Shown one piece after another: positions 1 through 7,386 of a stretch of 64,000 nucleotides of DNA. The notes under the pieces were generated by a model. It saw only the letters and a program-made list of their open reading frames with translations, made no database searches and was not told the origin of the DNA. How positions within the stretch are numbered: the first letter of the stretch is position 1; each line of letters opens with the position of its first letter. The stretch spans positions 310,001-374,000 of the forward strand of contig NZ_VCNL01000001.1 in NCBI RefSeq assembly GCF_007671685.1, given 5' to 3'. A program made the position numbers and the translations under genes. Source of the DNA: Halorubrum salsamenti (GTDB taxonomy: Archaea > Halobacteriota > Halobacteria > Halobacteriales > Haloferacaceae).

Positions 1-377
1 CGGCCGCCAGCGCCGACACGGGCGACGCCGCGGAACGTCGAGAGCGTCGCCCGCGACGCGCTCGGATCGTCGACCGCGATCTCCCGATCGCCGCGGTGTT
101 CCACTTCCTCTATGTCACGATCGGCGAGGCGGTCGCGAAATCCCGATCGGGCCTGTCGCTCGACGAGCGCGGTGAGGGCGGGGTTCGGTGCGGTCGCCGG
201 GCGAATTCGCAGGCAACTCGCGAAGCAGAACGGGCGAGGCGGTTCCGTCCCGTCGCGCTCGTACCGCACCGTGCTTGCGTCGACCGAGACGAAGCCGGCG
301 GCGAACGCCCGTTCCGTCGTCTCGTCGACGCGTCGCCAGCCGTCGAGACGCTCGCGGGGAACGACGGGCGGGTCCAT
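1..377 (-). CDS. Hypothetical haloarchaeal protein, 3' end beyond window
   Basis: An open minus-strand frame begins with ATG at 377 and runs without a stop off the left edge, giving at least 125 residues. The protein starts MDPPVVPRERLDGW and is rich in Arg, Asp and Glu, with a Cys pair (FCFASC) in the middle. I do not recognise the family. An AT-rich TTTTAC stretch near 400-407 lies about 27 bases upstream of the ATG, where a TATA box of a leaderless archaeal transcript would sit, supporting this start. It lies 70 bases downstream of tfs on the same strand and could also be co-transcribed with it. Only the N-terminal part is visible, so function cannot be judged. Confidence 0.6.
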   Translation of the reverse strand, partial: MDPPVVPRERLDGWRRVDETTERAFAAGFVSVDASTVRYERDGTEPPRPFCFASCLRIRPATAPNPALTALVERQARSGFRDRLADRDIEEVEHRGDREIAVDDPSASRATLSTFRGVARVGAGG

Positions 378-447
378 GGGCGGCGTTCTCCGCCGAGGTA
401 GTAAAAGGGACGCGGCGATCGGCGGCGTTCGACGACCGCGGGCCGTC

Positions 448-768
448 TCAGTGGTCGTCTTCGCGCCACTTGTGTTCGCACTCGGTACAGACGAAGAATC
501 GGGTCTCGGACTCGTCGGCCGACCGGATCTGCTGCATGTACCAGTACGCGCGGTCGTTCCCGCACTCCGGACAGTGGGCCGTCGTCTTCGGGAGCCCCTT
601 GTCCTCCGCGTCGCTCACGTCGACGATCTCCGACTCGACCTGCGACTCGGTGGTCCACTGGTCGTCCTCCTCCTCGCGTCCGATCTCGTAGCCGCAGGAG
701 CCGCATACCCAGTGGTCCTCGCCCTCGCCGGACTTCATCATCGATCCGCACTCGTCGCAGAACTTCAT
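448..768 (-). CDS. tfs: Transcription factor S (TFIIS-like transcript cleavage factor)
   Basis: TFS rescues backtracked archaeal RNA polymerase by stimulating cleavage of the transcript 3' end. The 106-residue length is typical. The N-terminal zinc ribbon uses C4, C7, C22 and C25; the C-terminal TFIIS-type ribbon uses C66, C69, C94 and C97. The acidic pair D85-E86, in the hairpin inserted into the polymerase active site, is intact. A strong TATA box at 790-797 lies about 27 bases before the ATG, so the mRNA is probably leaderless. The acidic linker around residues 32-58 is common in halophile versions. The family assignment is secure. Confidence 0.95.
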   Translation of the reverse strand: MKFCDECGSMMKSGEGEDHWVCGSCGYEIGREEEDDQWTTESQVESEIVDVSDAEDKGLPKTTAHCPECGNDRAYWYMQQIRSADESETRFFVCTECEHKWREDDH

Positions 769-789
769 GGCGGAACCAACCGCGGATCG

Positions 790-797
790 TATATAAA
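790..797 (-). promoter_or_regulatory. TATA box of tfs
   Basis: The minus strand reads TTTATATA here, about 27 bases upstream of the tfs ATG. This spacing places transcription initiation at or next to the start codon, the usual leaderless arrangement in haloarchaea. Confidence 0.65.
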
Positions 798-859
798 CGG
801 CGGGATCGCGGGCCGAGGAGCGGCGGGATCGCGGGCCGAGGAGCGGCGGGATCGCGGGG
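798..859. repeat. 23-base tandem repeat, 2.7 copies
   Basis: Two identical 23-base GC-rich units (798-820 and 821-843) and a partial third (844-859) fill the gap between the tfs promoter and the alaX stop codon. They look like a recent slippage product. The repeat begins right at the upstream edge of the TATA box, so it could alter the upstream promoter region; no coding role is evident. Confidence 0.85.
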
Positions 860-868
860 CGGTGCCGC

Positions 869-1762
869 TCACTCCTCCCCGGCGACGTGCTCGGCCAGCG
901 CGAACCGGACGCGCTCCTCGTCGCTCCCCTTCGTCTCCCGGCCGGTGACGATTATCTCGCCGATATCGGCTGTGTTGCCGACGTGCGTCCCCGCGCAGGC
1001 GGTGCGGTCGTACGGTTCCGCGCCGCTATCGCCGCCGTCGCCGTCACCGTCGGCATCGCCGCCATCGCCGACCTCCGCCCTCCCGACCGCGCCGATCTCG
1101 ACGATCCGGAGCTCCGCGATCGAGTCGGGAAGGAGATCGATCCGGGTGCGGTCGGTGTCGAGGGTCGCCTCGGCCTCTCCTCGGTCCATCGCGTAGCTCC
1201 GGACGGGGCGTTCGTCGCCGACGAGCTCGTTGAGTCGAGTCTCGATCCTCGCGAGGTCGCCGTCGGTGAACCGATCGTAGGCCGCGTCGAGGTGCGCGTG
1301 GTCGTCGTAGAGCTGGTTTCCCGTCGTCTTCGCGTCGAACTCGGCCAAGAGCAGCGCGGAGAGCAGGTGCTGTGCGGTGTGGTACCGCGAGTGCGCACGC
1401 CGCCGCGCCGCGTCGATCTCGCCGACAACGGTTGTCCCGGGTTCCGGGGATGAGACGGTGTCGGCACTCGGATCTACCGGTTCGAGGGTGTGGTACACGG
1501 CGTCTTTCTTCTGGACGTCGACAACGCGCCAGCGTCGATCGTCGGCGTCCCCGTCGGCCGCGACATCGTTGCCGTCTCCGACATCGCCGCCGTCGGCCCC
1601 CTCCCCGTCCGCGACCCGGAGCGCGCCCGTGTCGTGAGGCTGCCCCCCGCCCGCGGGGTAGAAGTGCGTCCGGTCGAGGACGACCCGGTCGTCGAGCGCG
1701 CGGTCGACGGTCGCCTCGAAGGTCGTCACCGTGTCGTCGGCGAGGTACAGCTCCTCAGTCAT
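869..1762 (-). CDS. alaX: Alanyl-tRNA editing protein AlaX
   Basis: A free-standing relative of the AlaRS editing domain that hydrolyses mischarged Ser- or Gly-tRNA(Ala). The Zn-binding motifs are both present: HTAQH (H128 and H132) and CAGTH near residue 255. The GGGQPHDTG segment near residue 40 is the conserved N-terminal glycine-rich motif of the AlaRS/AlaX second domain, so this is probably a medium/long-type AlaX. At 297 residues it is longer than usual because of two Asp/Gly-rich insertions (about residues 53-75, and just before CAGTH) that look like low-complexity halophilic loops. It lies 63 bases downstream of the last pilin-like gene on the same strand and may be read through from it. 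Confidence 0.9.
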   Translation of the reverse strand: MTEELYLADDTVTTFEATVDRALDDRVVLDRTHFYPAGGGQPHDTGALRVADGEGADGGDVGDGNDVAADGDADDRRWRVVDVQKKDAVYHTLEPVDPSADTVSSPEPGTTVVGEIDAARRRAHSRYHTAQHLLSALLLAEFDAKTTGNQLYDDHAHLDAAYDRFTDGDLARIETRLNELVGDERPVRSYAMDRGEAEATLDTDRTRIDLLPDSIAELRIVEIGAVGRAEVGDGGDADGDGDGGDSGAEPYDRTACAGTHVGNTADIGEIIVTGRETKGSDEERVRFALAEHVAGEE

Positions 1763-1825
1763 ACCCGAAGGGTGCGGCGCCGCCGGCTTAGGTGGTGCGT
1801 TCGGGGATTCCGACGGGAGCCCCGA

Positions 1826-2632
1826 TCAGCGCTGGAGTCGGATGTCGACTGCGGCGTCCGAAATGAACACCTCGTCGCCGTGATCGAGGTCCACGACGAC
1901 GGTGCCGTTGGCGGTGTCGGTCGCTTCGTTCACCGAGAACCCGTCCGTCCGCTCGAAGTACCGGCGCCACGCGTCCGCGTGCGTCGACTCGATCCGGAGG
2001 TCGAAGGGGCCGTTGTCGGCGTCGGCGTCGGCGACCTGAACGAGATTCGGCGGAGAGCGTCGGTCCACCGCGATCTGCACCGTTCCGTCCCGGTCGACGG
2101 TCTCGGGACCGAGCGCGTACAGCCGGACGATCGGGAGCGTCGTCCGCCCGTCGGCCGCGACGAACCGCGGCCCCGAGCGCATCACCGCTGCGCCGTCGTC
2201 GCTTCGGAACCACGCCCCGCCCTCGTACGCGATGGACGTGTCCCCGTGCGCGTACGTCAGGGCGCGGAACTCGAACCCCCTGACCACCCCGTCGGACGCG
2301 TTTCGCAGTTCCACGCTGGTCGTCTCCGCGACCGACAGCGTCCCGCCGCTGAGTCGGATCTCCGTCGATCGGCTCGGGTCCCCGTACCGCTGGATGTCCC
2401 TGACATTGTCGTCGAACACGTCGAAGGCGCGCTCGACGTTCTCGACGCGCTCGGCCTCCTGTCTGTCCTCGATACCGGTGATGCCGACCGCGAACACCGC
2501 TCCGATCGTCACCGTGACGAGCGAGAACACCAACACGTAGCCGACGACGTTGCTCACGCCCCGCTTGTCGCCCGCGAACGCGGCCAGCCCGCAGTCGCCG
2601 GTCGAAACGGTCGACCGTCGGCGGTCAGTCAT
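1826..2632 (-). CDS. Pilin-like membrane-anchored protein (DUF7289-type)
   Basis: A 268-residue protein with a charged N-terminus, then KRGVSNVVGY and a single hydrophobic segment (about residues 27-52), followed by a hydrophilic, beta-rich extracellular domain. R-G followed by V-S-x-V-x-G resembles the archaeal class III (prepilin peptidase) processing site of archaellins and adhesion pilins. It is the last gene of the seven-gene pilus-type operon, and its start overlaps the preceding stop by 4 bases. From memory this position is occupied by DUF7289 proteins in haloarchaea; I could not check this. Likely role: minor pilin or pseudopilin in the assembly encoded upstream. Confidence 0.7.
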   Translation of the reverse strand: MTDRRRSTVSTGDCGLAAFAGDKRGVSNVVGYVLVFSLVTVTIGAVFAVGITGIEDRQEAERVENVERAFDVFDDNVRDIQRYGDPSRSTEIRLSGGTLSVAETTSVELRNASDGVVRGFEFRALTYAHGDTSIAYEGGAWFRSDDGAAVMRSGPRFVAADGRTTLPIVRLYALGPETVDRDGTVQIAVDRRSPPNLVQVADADADNGPFDLRIESTHADAWRRYFERTDGFSVNEATDTANGTVVVDLDHGDEVFISDAAVDIRLQR

Positions 2633-3147
2633 CGTTCGACCACCGTCAGATTGCCGGTGCCCGCGCCGCCGTGGTCGTACTCGATCCGGATCGGTCCGCC
2701 GCGAACGCTTGCCGGCGTGACGTTCACCCGTGCCGCGTGCTCGACCACGAGCCTCGCCTCCGGGCGGTCGGTGCGTAGCGTCACGGCGTCGTCGTCGACC
2801 GCGATCCGATAGGGAACCCCCGCCACCCGCGTCGGGAGGTCGACGGAGACCGAGACGGTGGCGTTCGTCGCGTCGGCCGCGTTCGACCGGTCGGTCTCCG
2901 CCGCGCGGGCGAGCCGGTCGGCGCTCTCGACGTTCGCGGTCGCGGTCTGTCCGAGGACGGAGAGTTCGCTCTGTACGGTTCGGTCGGTCTGGGAGTCGAC
3001 GACGCCGCCGACGCCGATGACGACTCCGGAGAGCAACACCGCCCCGATCGCGAGCGTCAGGACGTAGCCGACGGTGACACTCACGCCGCGCTCGTCGCCG
3101 AGGAGGCGCGTCGGCCCCGAGTCGGAGCGCTCACGCATCGGGCTCAC
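2629..3147 (-). CDS. Pilin-like membrane-anchored protein (DUF7266-type)
   Basis: 172 residues. After a short basic N-terminus the protein reads ERGVSVTVGYVL and continues into one hydrophobic helix (about residues 20-50), then a soluble domain rich in Val, Thr and Asp ending with a beta-rich tail. The R-G before V-S matches the same processing-type motif as the neighbouring gene, so both could be substrates of the same prepilin peptidase. The gene overlaps the preceding gene by 17 bases and the following one by 4, indicating tight translational coupling. The DUF7266 label is from memory and unverified. No enzyme motif is visible. Confidence 0.7.
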   Translation of the reverse strand: MSPMRERSDSGPTRLLGDERGVSVTVGYVLTLAIGAVLLSGVVIGVGGVVDSQTDRTVQSELSVLGQTATANVESADRLARAAETDRSNAADATNATVSVSVDLPTRVAGVPYRIAVDDDAVTLRTDRPEARLVVEHAARVNVTPASVRGGPIRIEYDHGGAGTGNLTVVER

Positions 3148-4120
3148 CCGGGGCGACCCGGACGGCGGTCTCGAACCGGAGTTCCGCGGTCCGGTAGCGG
3201 AGGTTGATCGCGGCCTCGTACACTGCCGGCGTCGCCGTGAGATCGGGATTGGAGGCGACGGCGTCCTCCGAGACGGGCCGCACGGTCGCGGTCACCTCGC
3301 CGTCGGCGGCGTCCGCGTTCATGAGGGCGATCTCGTAAGCGTCGTCGGGCGCGACGAGCGTGGTCGGCCAGGTCCCCGGACAGGGGCGGTCGCCCAGCCG
3401 CTCGTCGGTCAGGTCGACGGCGACGCGGTCGCGTCCGTCCGGCGGCGTCTCGCACCGGACCGTCGGGTCTCCGCCGTCGTTGCCGACCGCGACGGTGACG
3501 TTGCCGTCGGTTCCGTCGTACACGTACACTTGGTGGCTCCCGCCGGTCGAGTCGTTGAGGTCGGCGTGGAACGCGTCGTCGACGGCACTGGTCGCGTCCG
3601 TCTCTGCGAGAGAGCCCGGGTCGACGTCGAGCACGAAGCCGCGCGTCCGGTCGACGTCGGCGGCGAGGGTCGCCGCGTTCGGGTCGACCGTGCCGTTCCC
3701 GGCGATGTCCCCCGTGATCCGGCTCCCGTTCCGAATCTCCAACAGCTCGATCCGCGTCACGCCGCCCCGTTCAGCGTACGATCGGGAGGCCTCCGCGTCG
3801 AGGTCCGCGACCCCGTCCCGGACCGTCTCGGCGGCGTCGGCGTGATTCTCCGGTCCCGCGCGGTTGGTCGCGTCGATCAGCTCACCGGTCCCGCCGACCG
3901 CGGTCGCTCTCACCTCCAACGCCTCGCCGTCGGCCGATTCTATCCCGCGGGTCGCGACGTTCTCGCTGTAGATTGTCGCATTTAAAAGCACCACCAGCGT
4001 CACCAGCGAGACCGCCATCACCAGTCCCGCGACGAGCAGGAGCTGGCCGCGGTCGGCCACGGAGGCGTTCCCGCCGAAGAGGCGGTCCCGGTCCGGCGGT
4101 CCGATGCTCACATCCGCCAT
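3131..4120 (-). CDS. Pilin-like membrane-anchored protein (DUF7261-type)
   Basis: 329 residues, the largest of the five pilin-like products. The N-terminal region contains DRGQLLLVAGLVMAV, a hydrophobic helix directly after an R-G-Q sequence (about residues 23-47). It is followed by a long extracytoplasmic domain with several N-x-T/S sites suitable for haloarchaeal N-glycosylation. There is a Cys pair in the distal part (RCETP and RPCPG), rare in this operon and perhaps forming a disulfide. It overlaps its upstream neighbour by 13 bases. The R-G-Q site is a plausible class III signal-peptide cleavage site. Assignment to DUF7261 is from memory. Confidence 0.7.
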   Translation of the reverse strand: MADVSIGPPDRDRLFGGNASVADRGQLLLVAGLVMAVSLVTLVVLLNATIYSENVATRGIESADGEALEVRATAVGGTGELIDATNRAGPENHADAAETVRDGVADLDAEASRSYAERGGVTRIELLEIRNGSRITGDIAGNGTVDPNAATLAADVDRTRGFVLDVDPGSLAETDATSAVDDAFHADLNDSTGGSHQVYVYDGTDGNVTVAVGNDGGDPTVRCETPPDGRDRVAVDLTDERLGDRPCPGTWPTTLVAPDDAYEIALMNADAADGEVTATVRPVSEDAVASNPDLTATPAVYEAAINLRYRTAELRFETAVRVAPGEPDA

Positions 4121-4761
4121 ACGACGATGCGCACCTCCACGTAAGCGAACAGCGGCCCGGGCCCGGTCTCGGTCGCGTAGAACTCCCGATCGGCATCGTC
4201 AGCCACCCCTCGAAGCGTCGTTTCCTCGTACCCCGGCGCGGTCAGGTTCGCGTCGGCGGCGAGCGCGACCGTCCGCGTCGCGCTCACCGCGTTGTCGCTC
4301 GGCGTCCCCATGTCGATCAGCGACGTCGTGATCCGCTCCGTGCGGGCCGACGTGTTGTAGTGGCGGAGGTCCACGTTGACGGCGATCCGTCGGTCGACGA
4401 ACGTCCGATTCAGCGCCTCTCCGAAGCCGCCGAGCGCGGCGTCGAACCCGTTCGGCCCGTCGGCCCGCGGGTAGCCCTCCCCGTCGACCTCCGCCGGACT
4501 CGACGCGAACGTCTCGTTTTCCGGGTTCCAGTGCAGGATCGCCGCCTGCAGGTCGCCGCTCTCGGCGCTCGTCGCCAGCAGGTCGGTCGCGACCGCCCGC
4601 TGTTGGTTCTCGATGTGCTGGTTCGACGTGCTGGCCGACAAGGGGGTCACCGCGGTCGCTTGCAGGGCGAACGTGAGTCCCGCGACGAGCAGGATCGCCG
4701 CCGCGAACGCCTCCAGCGTGTGCGCCTGTGCCCGATCGTGTGTCGTGTTCATGATCACCAC
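4108..4761 (-). CDS. Pilin-like membrane-anchored protein (DUF7288-type)
   Basis: 217 residues, beginning MVIMNTTHDRAQAHTLEAF, with a hydrophobic helix at about residues 18-40 that follows R-A-Q. The rest is a hydrophilic domain with possible N-glycosylation sites. It overlaps the upstream gene by 7 bases and the downstream gene by 13 bases. R-A-Q, in place of R-G-V of the last two pilin-like genes, is shared with the next gene upstream, suggesting two classes of pilin in the same machine. A start at the second Met (residue 4) is possible. DUF7288 is my recollection only. Confidence 0.65.
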   Translation of the reverse strand: MVIMNTTHDRAQAHTLEAFAAAILLVAGLTFALQATAVTPLSASTSNQHIENQQRAVATDLLATSAESGDLQAAILHWNPENETFASSPAEVDGEGYPRADGPNGFDAALGGFGEALNRTFVDRRIAVNVDLRHYNTSARTERITTSLIDMGTPSDNAVSATRTVALAADANLTAPGYEETTLRGVADDADREFYATETGPGPLFAYVEVRIVVWRM

Positions 4762-5327
4762 ACCCGCACCGTGAGTCGGTACTGCGTCCCGCCGATCGAG
4801 ACGAGCCGCTGTGAGACGGTGACGTCCTCGCCGGCCACGTCGCTCGGATCGGCGGTGGTCCGATCGGGCTCGACGTCGAACCGGCCGTGACGCGTCGCGA
4901 TCGAGAGGTTCGACGCGTTCGTACTCGGATTCCGCTGGTCGGGCGGGTGGATCACCACCTGTACGTCGCCGTCGATCCCGAACTGAGTCGCCGGGTCCGC
5001 GGCGATGTCGGGGTGGCAGTCGGCGTCGGTCCCGAGCGTCGCGTTCGAGCCGAGGAAGGCGACGGTACAGGCCGGCGACAGCACGCCGGGTTCCGCCGGC
5101 GACGCCGCGAGCAGATCGCCGGCGACGCCGGCGGCGACGCGGTCGCTCACTACCGGCGAAGCGGTCGACGCCGCCGAGAAGGGGTCGAAAAGCGTCGGCA
5201 CGAAGGCGATCACGAACGCGAGCGTCAACAGGAACACGCTCGCGCCGACCGCGAAGTCGATCGGGGTCTGCGCGCGGGCGGTCGTCTGTCGCCGCCGATC
5301 GCTCGGCGCGGTGCGTCTACCCCACAT
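4755..5327 (-). CDS. Pilin-like membrane-anchored protein (DUF7287-type)
   Basis: 190 residues. The N-terminus is Arg-rich (MWGRRTAPSDRRRQTTARAQ) and is followed by TPIDFAVGASVFLLTLAF, one hydrophobic helix at about residues 25-48. Two cysteines (PACT and DADCHPD) lie in the extracytoplasmic domain and may pair. Its start overlaps the end of the TadC-type gene by 11 bases, so it is the first pilin gene after the assembly machinery. The R-A-Q before the helix resembles a prepilin cleavage site. The DUF7287 label is from memory. Probably a structural or minor subunit of the pilus. Confidence 0.65.
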   Translation of the reverse strand: MWGRRTAPSDRRRQTTARAQTPIDFAVGASVFLLTLAFVIAFVPTLFDPFSAASTASPVVSDRVAAGVAGDLLAASPAEPGVLSPACTVAFLGSNATLGTDADCHPDIAADPATQFGIDGDVQVVIHPPDQRNPSTNASNLSIATRHGRFDVEPDRTTADPSDVAGEDVTVSQRLVSIGGTQYRLTVRVW

Positions 5328-7368
5328 AGATCCACACCCCCAACGCGAGCGTCATCAGGACCACGGCGAACTTGACGCCGGAGACGATGTCGGCGTTCCG
5401 GATGTATCCGCTGATGAATCCGGAGAGGATCGCCTGCAGCGTCACGGCGTGGAAGAACAGAAGCGAGAGCACGTCCGGGTCGACGCCCCCGCCGCCCCCG
5501 AAGCCGGCGCCGCCTGCGCCCCCGGCCGACCCGCCGTCCGCCTGCGAGGAGAGCCCGCCCATCACGTCGATGAACTGCGTCTGGAGAATTGCCATCACGC
5601 CCAGCAGGGTGACGTACGTCATCACGATGATCGCCACCTGCATCCGGGTCTGGGAGATCCGATTGCGCTCGATGTCGTCCTGGTTCTCGGAGGCCTGCGC
5701 CGCCGTGGTCAACACGTCCGTGATCTGCGAGGACGCCTCCTGCGCCTCCGAGATGAGCTTCACCGTCCGGGCGAGTCGCGGGACCGCGTACTTGTTGTTG
5801 AACTCCACCAAGGCGTCTCGCAGGCTCATCCCGTAGTTCACCTTCGCGTGGACCACTTCGAACTCCTCGGCGAGTTTCCCGGTCGACGTCTCCGAGACCG
5901 TCTCCACCGATTCGAGCAGCGTCTGTCCGGTGTCGTTCGCGGACGAGAGCTTCCGGAGGCTCTCGGAGAGCTTCCCCGTGATCGCCCGCTTGGACCGCTG
6001 GCTCCACTCGTGGAACACCGCCAGCGGCGCCAGCACGAGGTACGCGGGGACGTACACCCAGACGAACGTCGACCACACCGGGCGGTCCACCCAGCCGTCG
6101 AAGGCCGTCGGCGCGTTCCCCGAGGCGACCGTGACGCCGACGATGACGAGCGCGGTCGGCACGGTCAACGCGAGCGTGTACAGCGGATTATCCCGGAGGA
6201 AGATGTGCGGCGCGGAGACGATCTGTTTGGTCTTGTACGTCCCCTCTCGGTTCCGGATCCGATCGAAGACGCCGAACCGACCGACGAACGCCTCGATCAA
6301 CCCGAAGTGGAATAACCCCTCTTTGCTTGTCTGTCGGAGCCGCTCGCTGCCGCCGTCGGGGCGAAGGTAGCCGTCGCCGGGCTCGTCCTGCTTGACGGTG
6401 GAGACGAGCACGAGGAAGCCGACCCCGGTCAGCGGGATGAGGGCGTACACGGTCGCGTACAGCAGCCGTTCGTCGGACTCGCCCATCATCCCCATGATGA
6501 CGAGGATGATGATGAGAAGCAGGGGGAACAGCGACAGCGTCATGTACATCTCGCCGAACAGCTCCAGCGTCTCTAAGGTCATCTCGCGCTCCTGTTTCGA
6601 CGTGCGGAGGTGTTTCTCCTTTTTGTCCTTCAGGAAGCTCTCCATGTCGCCGCCGGAGTTGACGATCGAGAGCATGTCCGCGAGGAACTGCGAGAGCTCG
6701 TCGGAGGGGGTCTCAAGCGACTGCTGACGGATCGCGTTCCGGTAGTCGGTGCCGAAGTACTCGGTCTCGTTCACGATGCTCTGGAACTCGCGAGACACCT
6801 CGCCGTAGGTGTCCTCCGCCGTCGCCATCGCGCGCAGAATTTCCAACTGGTTGAGCCCTCCGACCGACAGCGCGTACATGAACGACACCGAGTCCGCGAG
6901 CAGGAGGTTGATCTCGCGTTCCCGCGCCGACGCCCGCGAGTACGGGATCGCGACCACGCCGCCGAACCCGATCGCGAACCCGATCGATCCGAACACGAGC
7001 CCGCTGACGAGGACCGCAGTGGGCACGACGAGCGAGCGCAGGAACTCCTGGATCGCCGGCGTGGGCGCCGGCACGCCGAGCGAGAGCGCCTCGGGGTCGA
7101 TCAGCCCGAGCGAGAACACGCCGTAGCCGGTCAGCGTCCCGAGCGCCCAGAGGAGCCCGCCGACGAGCAGGCCGACGCCGAGCGCCCGGGAGACGTACAT
7201 CTCCACCTGGTCCGGCATGCGGGCCTCCGCGAGCTTGCGCTCCACGTCGCCGACGAAGTCGCCGTCGGCGTCGAACAGTAGCTCGAAGACCGGGTAGAAC
7301 AGCTCCGCGAGGATGTTCCCGCCGACGGAGCCGTCGCCGACGCCGGTGTCGAGGCTCACGCGACCCAC
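5317..7368 (-). CDS. Type II/IV secretion system F-domain (TadC/FlaJ-type) membrane protein
   Basis: 683 residues, the polytopic platform protein of an archaeal type IV pilus or Tad-like system. It has two copies of the T2SSF-type fold. Each contains a soluble helical part (about residues 150-270 and 470-590) bracketed by hydrophobic helices, such as TVYALIPLTGVGFLVLV near residue 300 and the last helices near 610-683. A Gly-rich stretch (GGAGGAGFGGGGG, about residues 614-626) precedes the last helices. The gene lies 18 bases after the ATPase stop and overlaps the first pilin-like gene. It should anchor the cytoplasmic ATPase and drive subunit insertion. The general family is clear; the exact appendage is not. 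Confidence 0.88.
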   Translation of the reverse strand: MGRVSLDTGVGDGSVGGNILAELFYPVFELLFDADGDFVGDVERKLAEARMPDQVEMYVSRALGVGLLVGGLLWALGTLTGYGVFSLGLIDPEALSLGVPAPTPAIQEFLRSLVVPTAVLVSGLVFGSIGFAIGFGGVVAIPYSRASAREREINLLLADSVSFMYALSVGGLNQLEILRAMATAEDTYGEVSREFQSIVNETEYFGTDYRNAIRQQSLETPSDELSQFLADMLSIVNSGGDMESFLKDKKEKHLRTSKQEREMTLETLELFGEMYMTLSLFPLLLIIILVIMGMMGESDERLLYATVYALIPLTGVGFLVLVSTVKQDEPGDGYLRPDGGSERLRQTSKEGLFHFGLIEAFVGRFGVFDRIRNREGTYKTKQIVSAPHIFLRDNPLYTLALTVPTALVIVGVTVASGNAPTAFDGWVDRPVWSTFVWVYVPAYLVLAPLAVFHEWSQRSKRAITGKLSESLRKLSSANDTGQTLLESVETVSETSTGKLAEEFEVVHAKVNYGMSLRDALVEFNNKYAVPRLARTVKLISEAQEASSQITDVLTTAAQASENQDDIERNRISQTRMQVAIIVMTYVTLLGVMAILQTQFIDVMGGLSSQADGGSAGGAGGAGFGGGGGVDPDVLSLLFFHAVTLQAILSGFISGYIRNADIVSGVKFAVVLMTLALGVWIYVG

Positions 7369-7386
7369 CTCGTTCGGGTCATGAGA

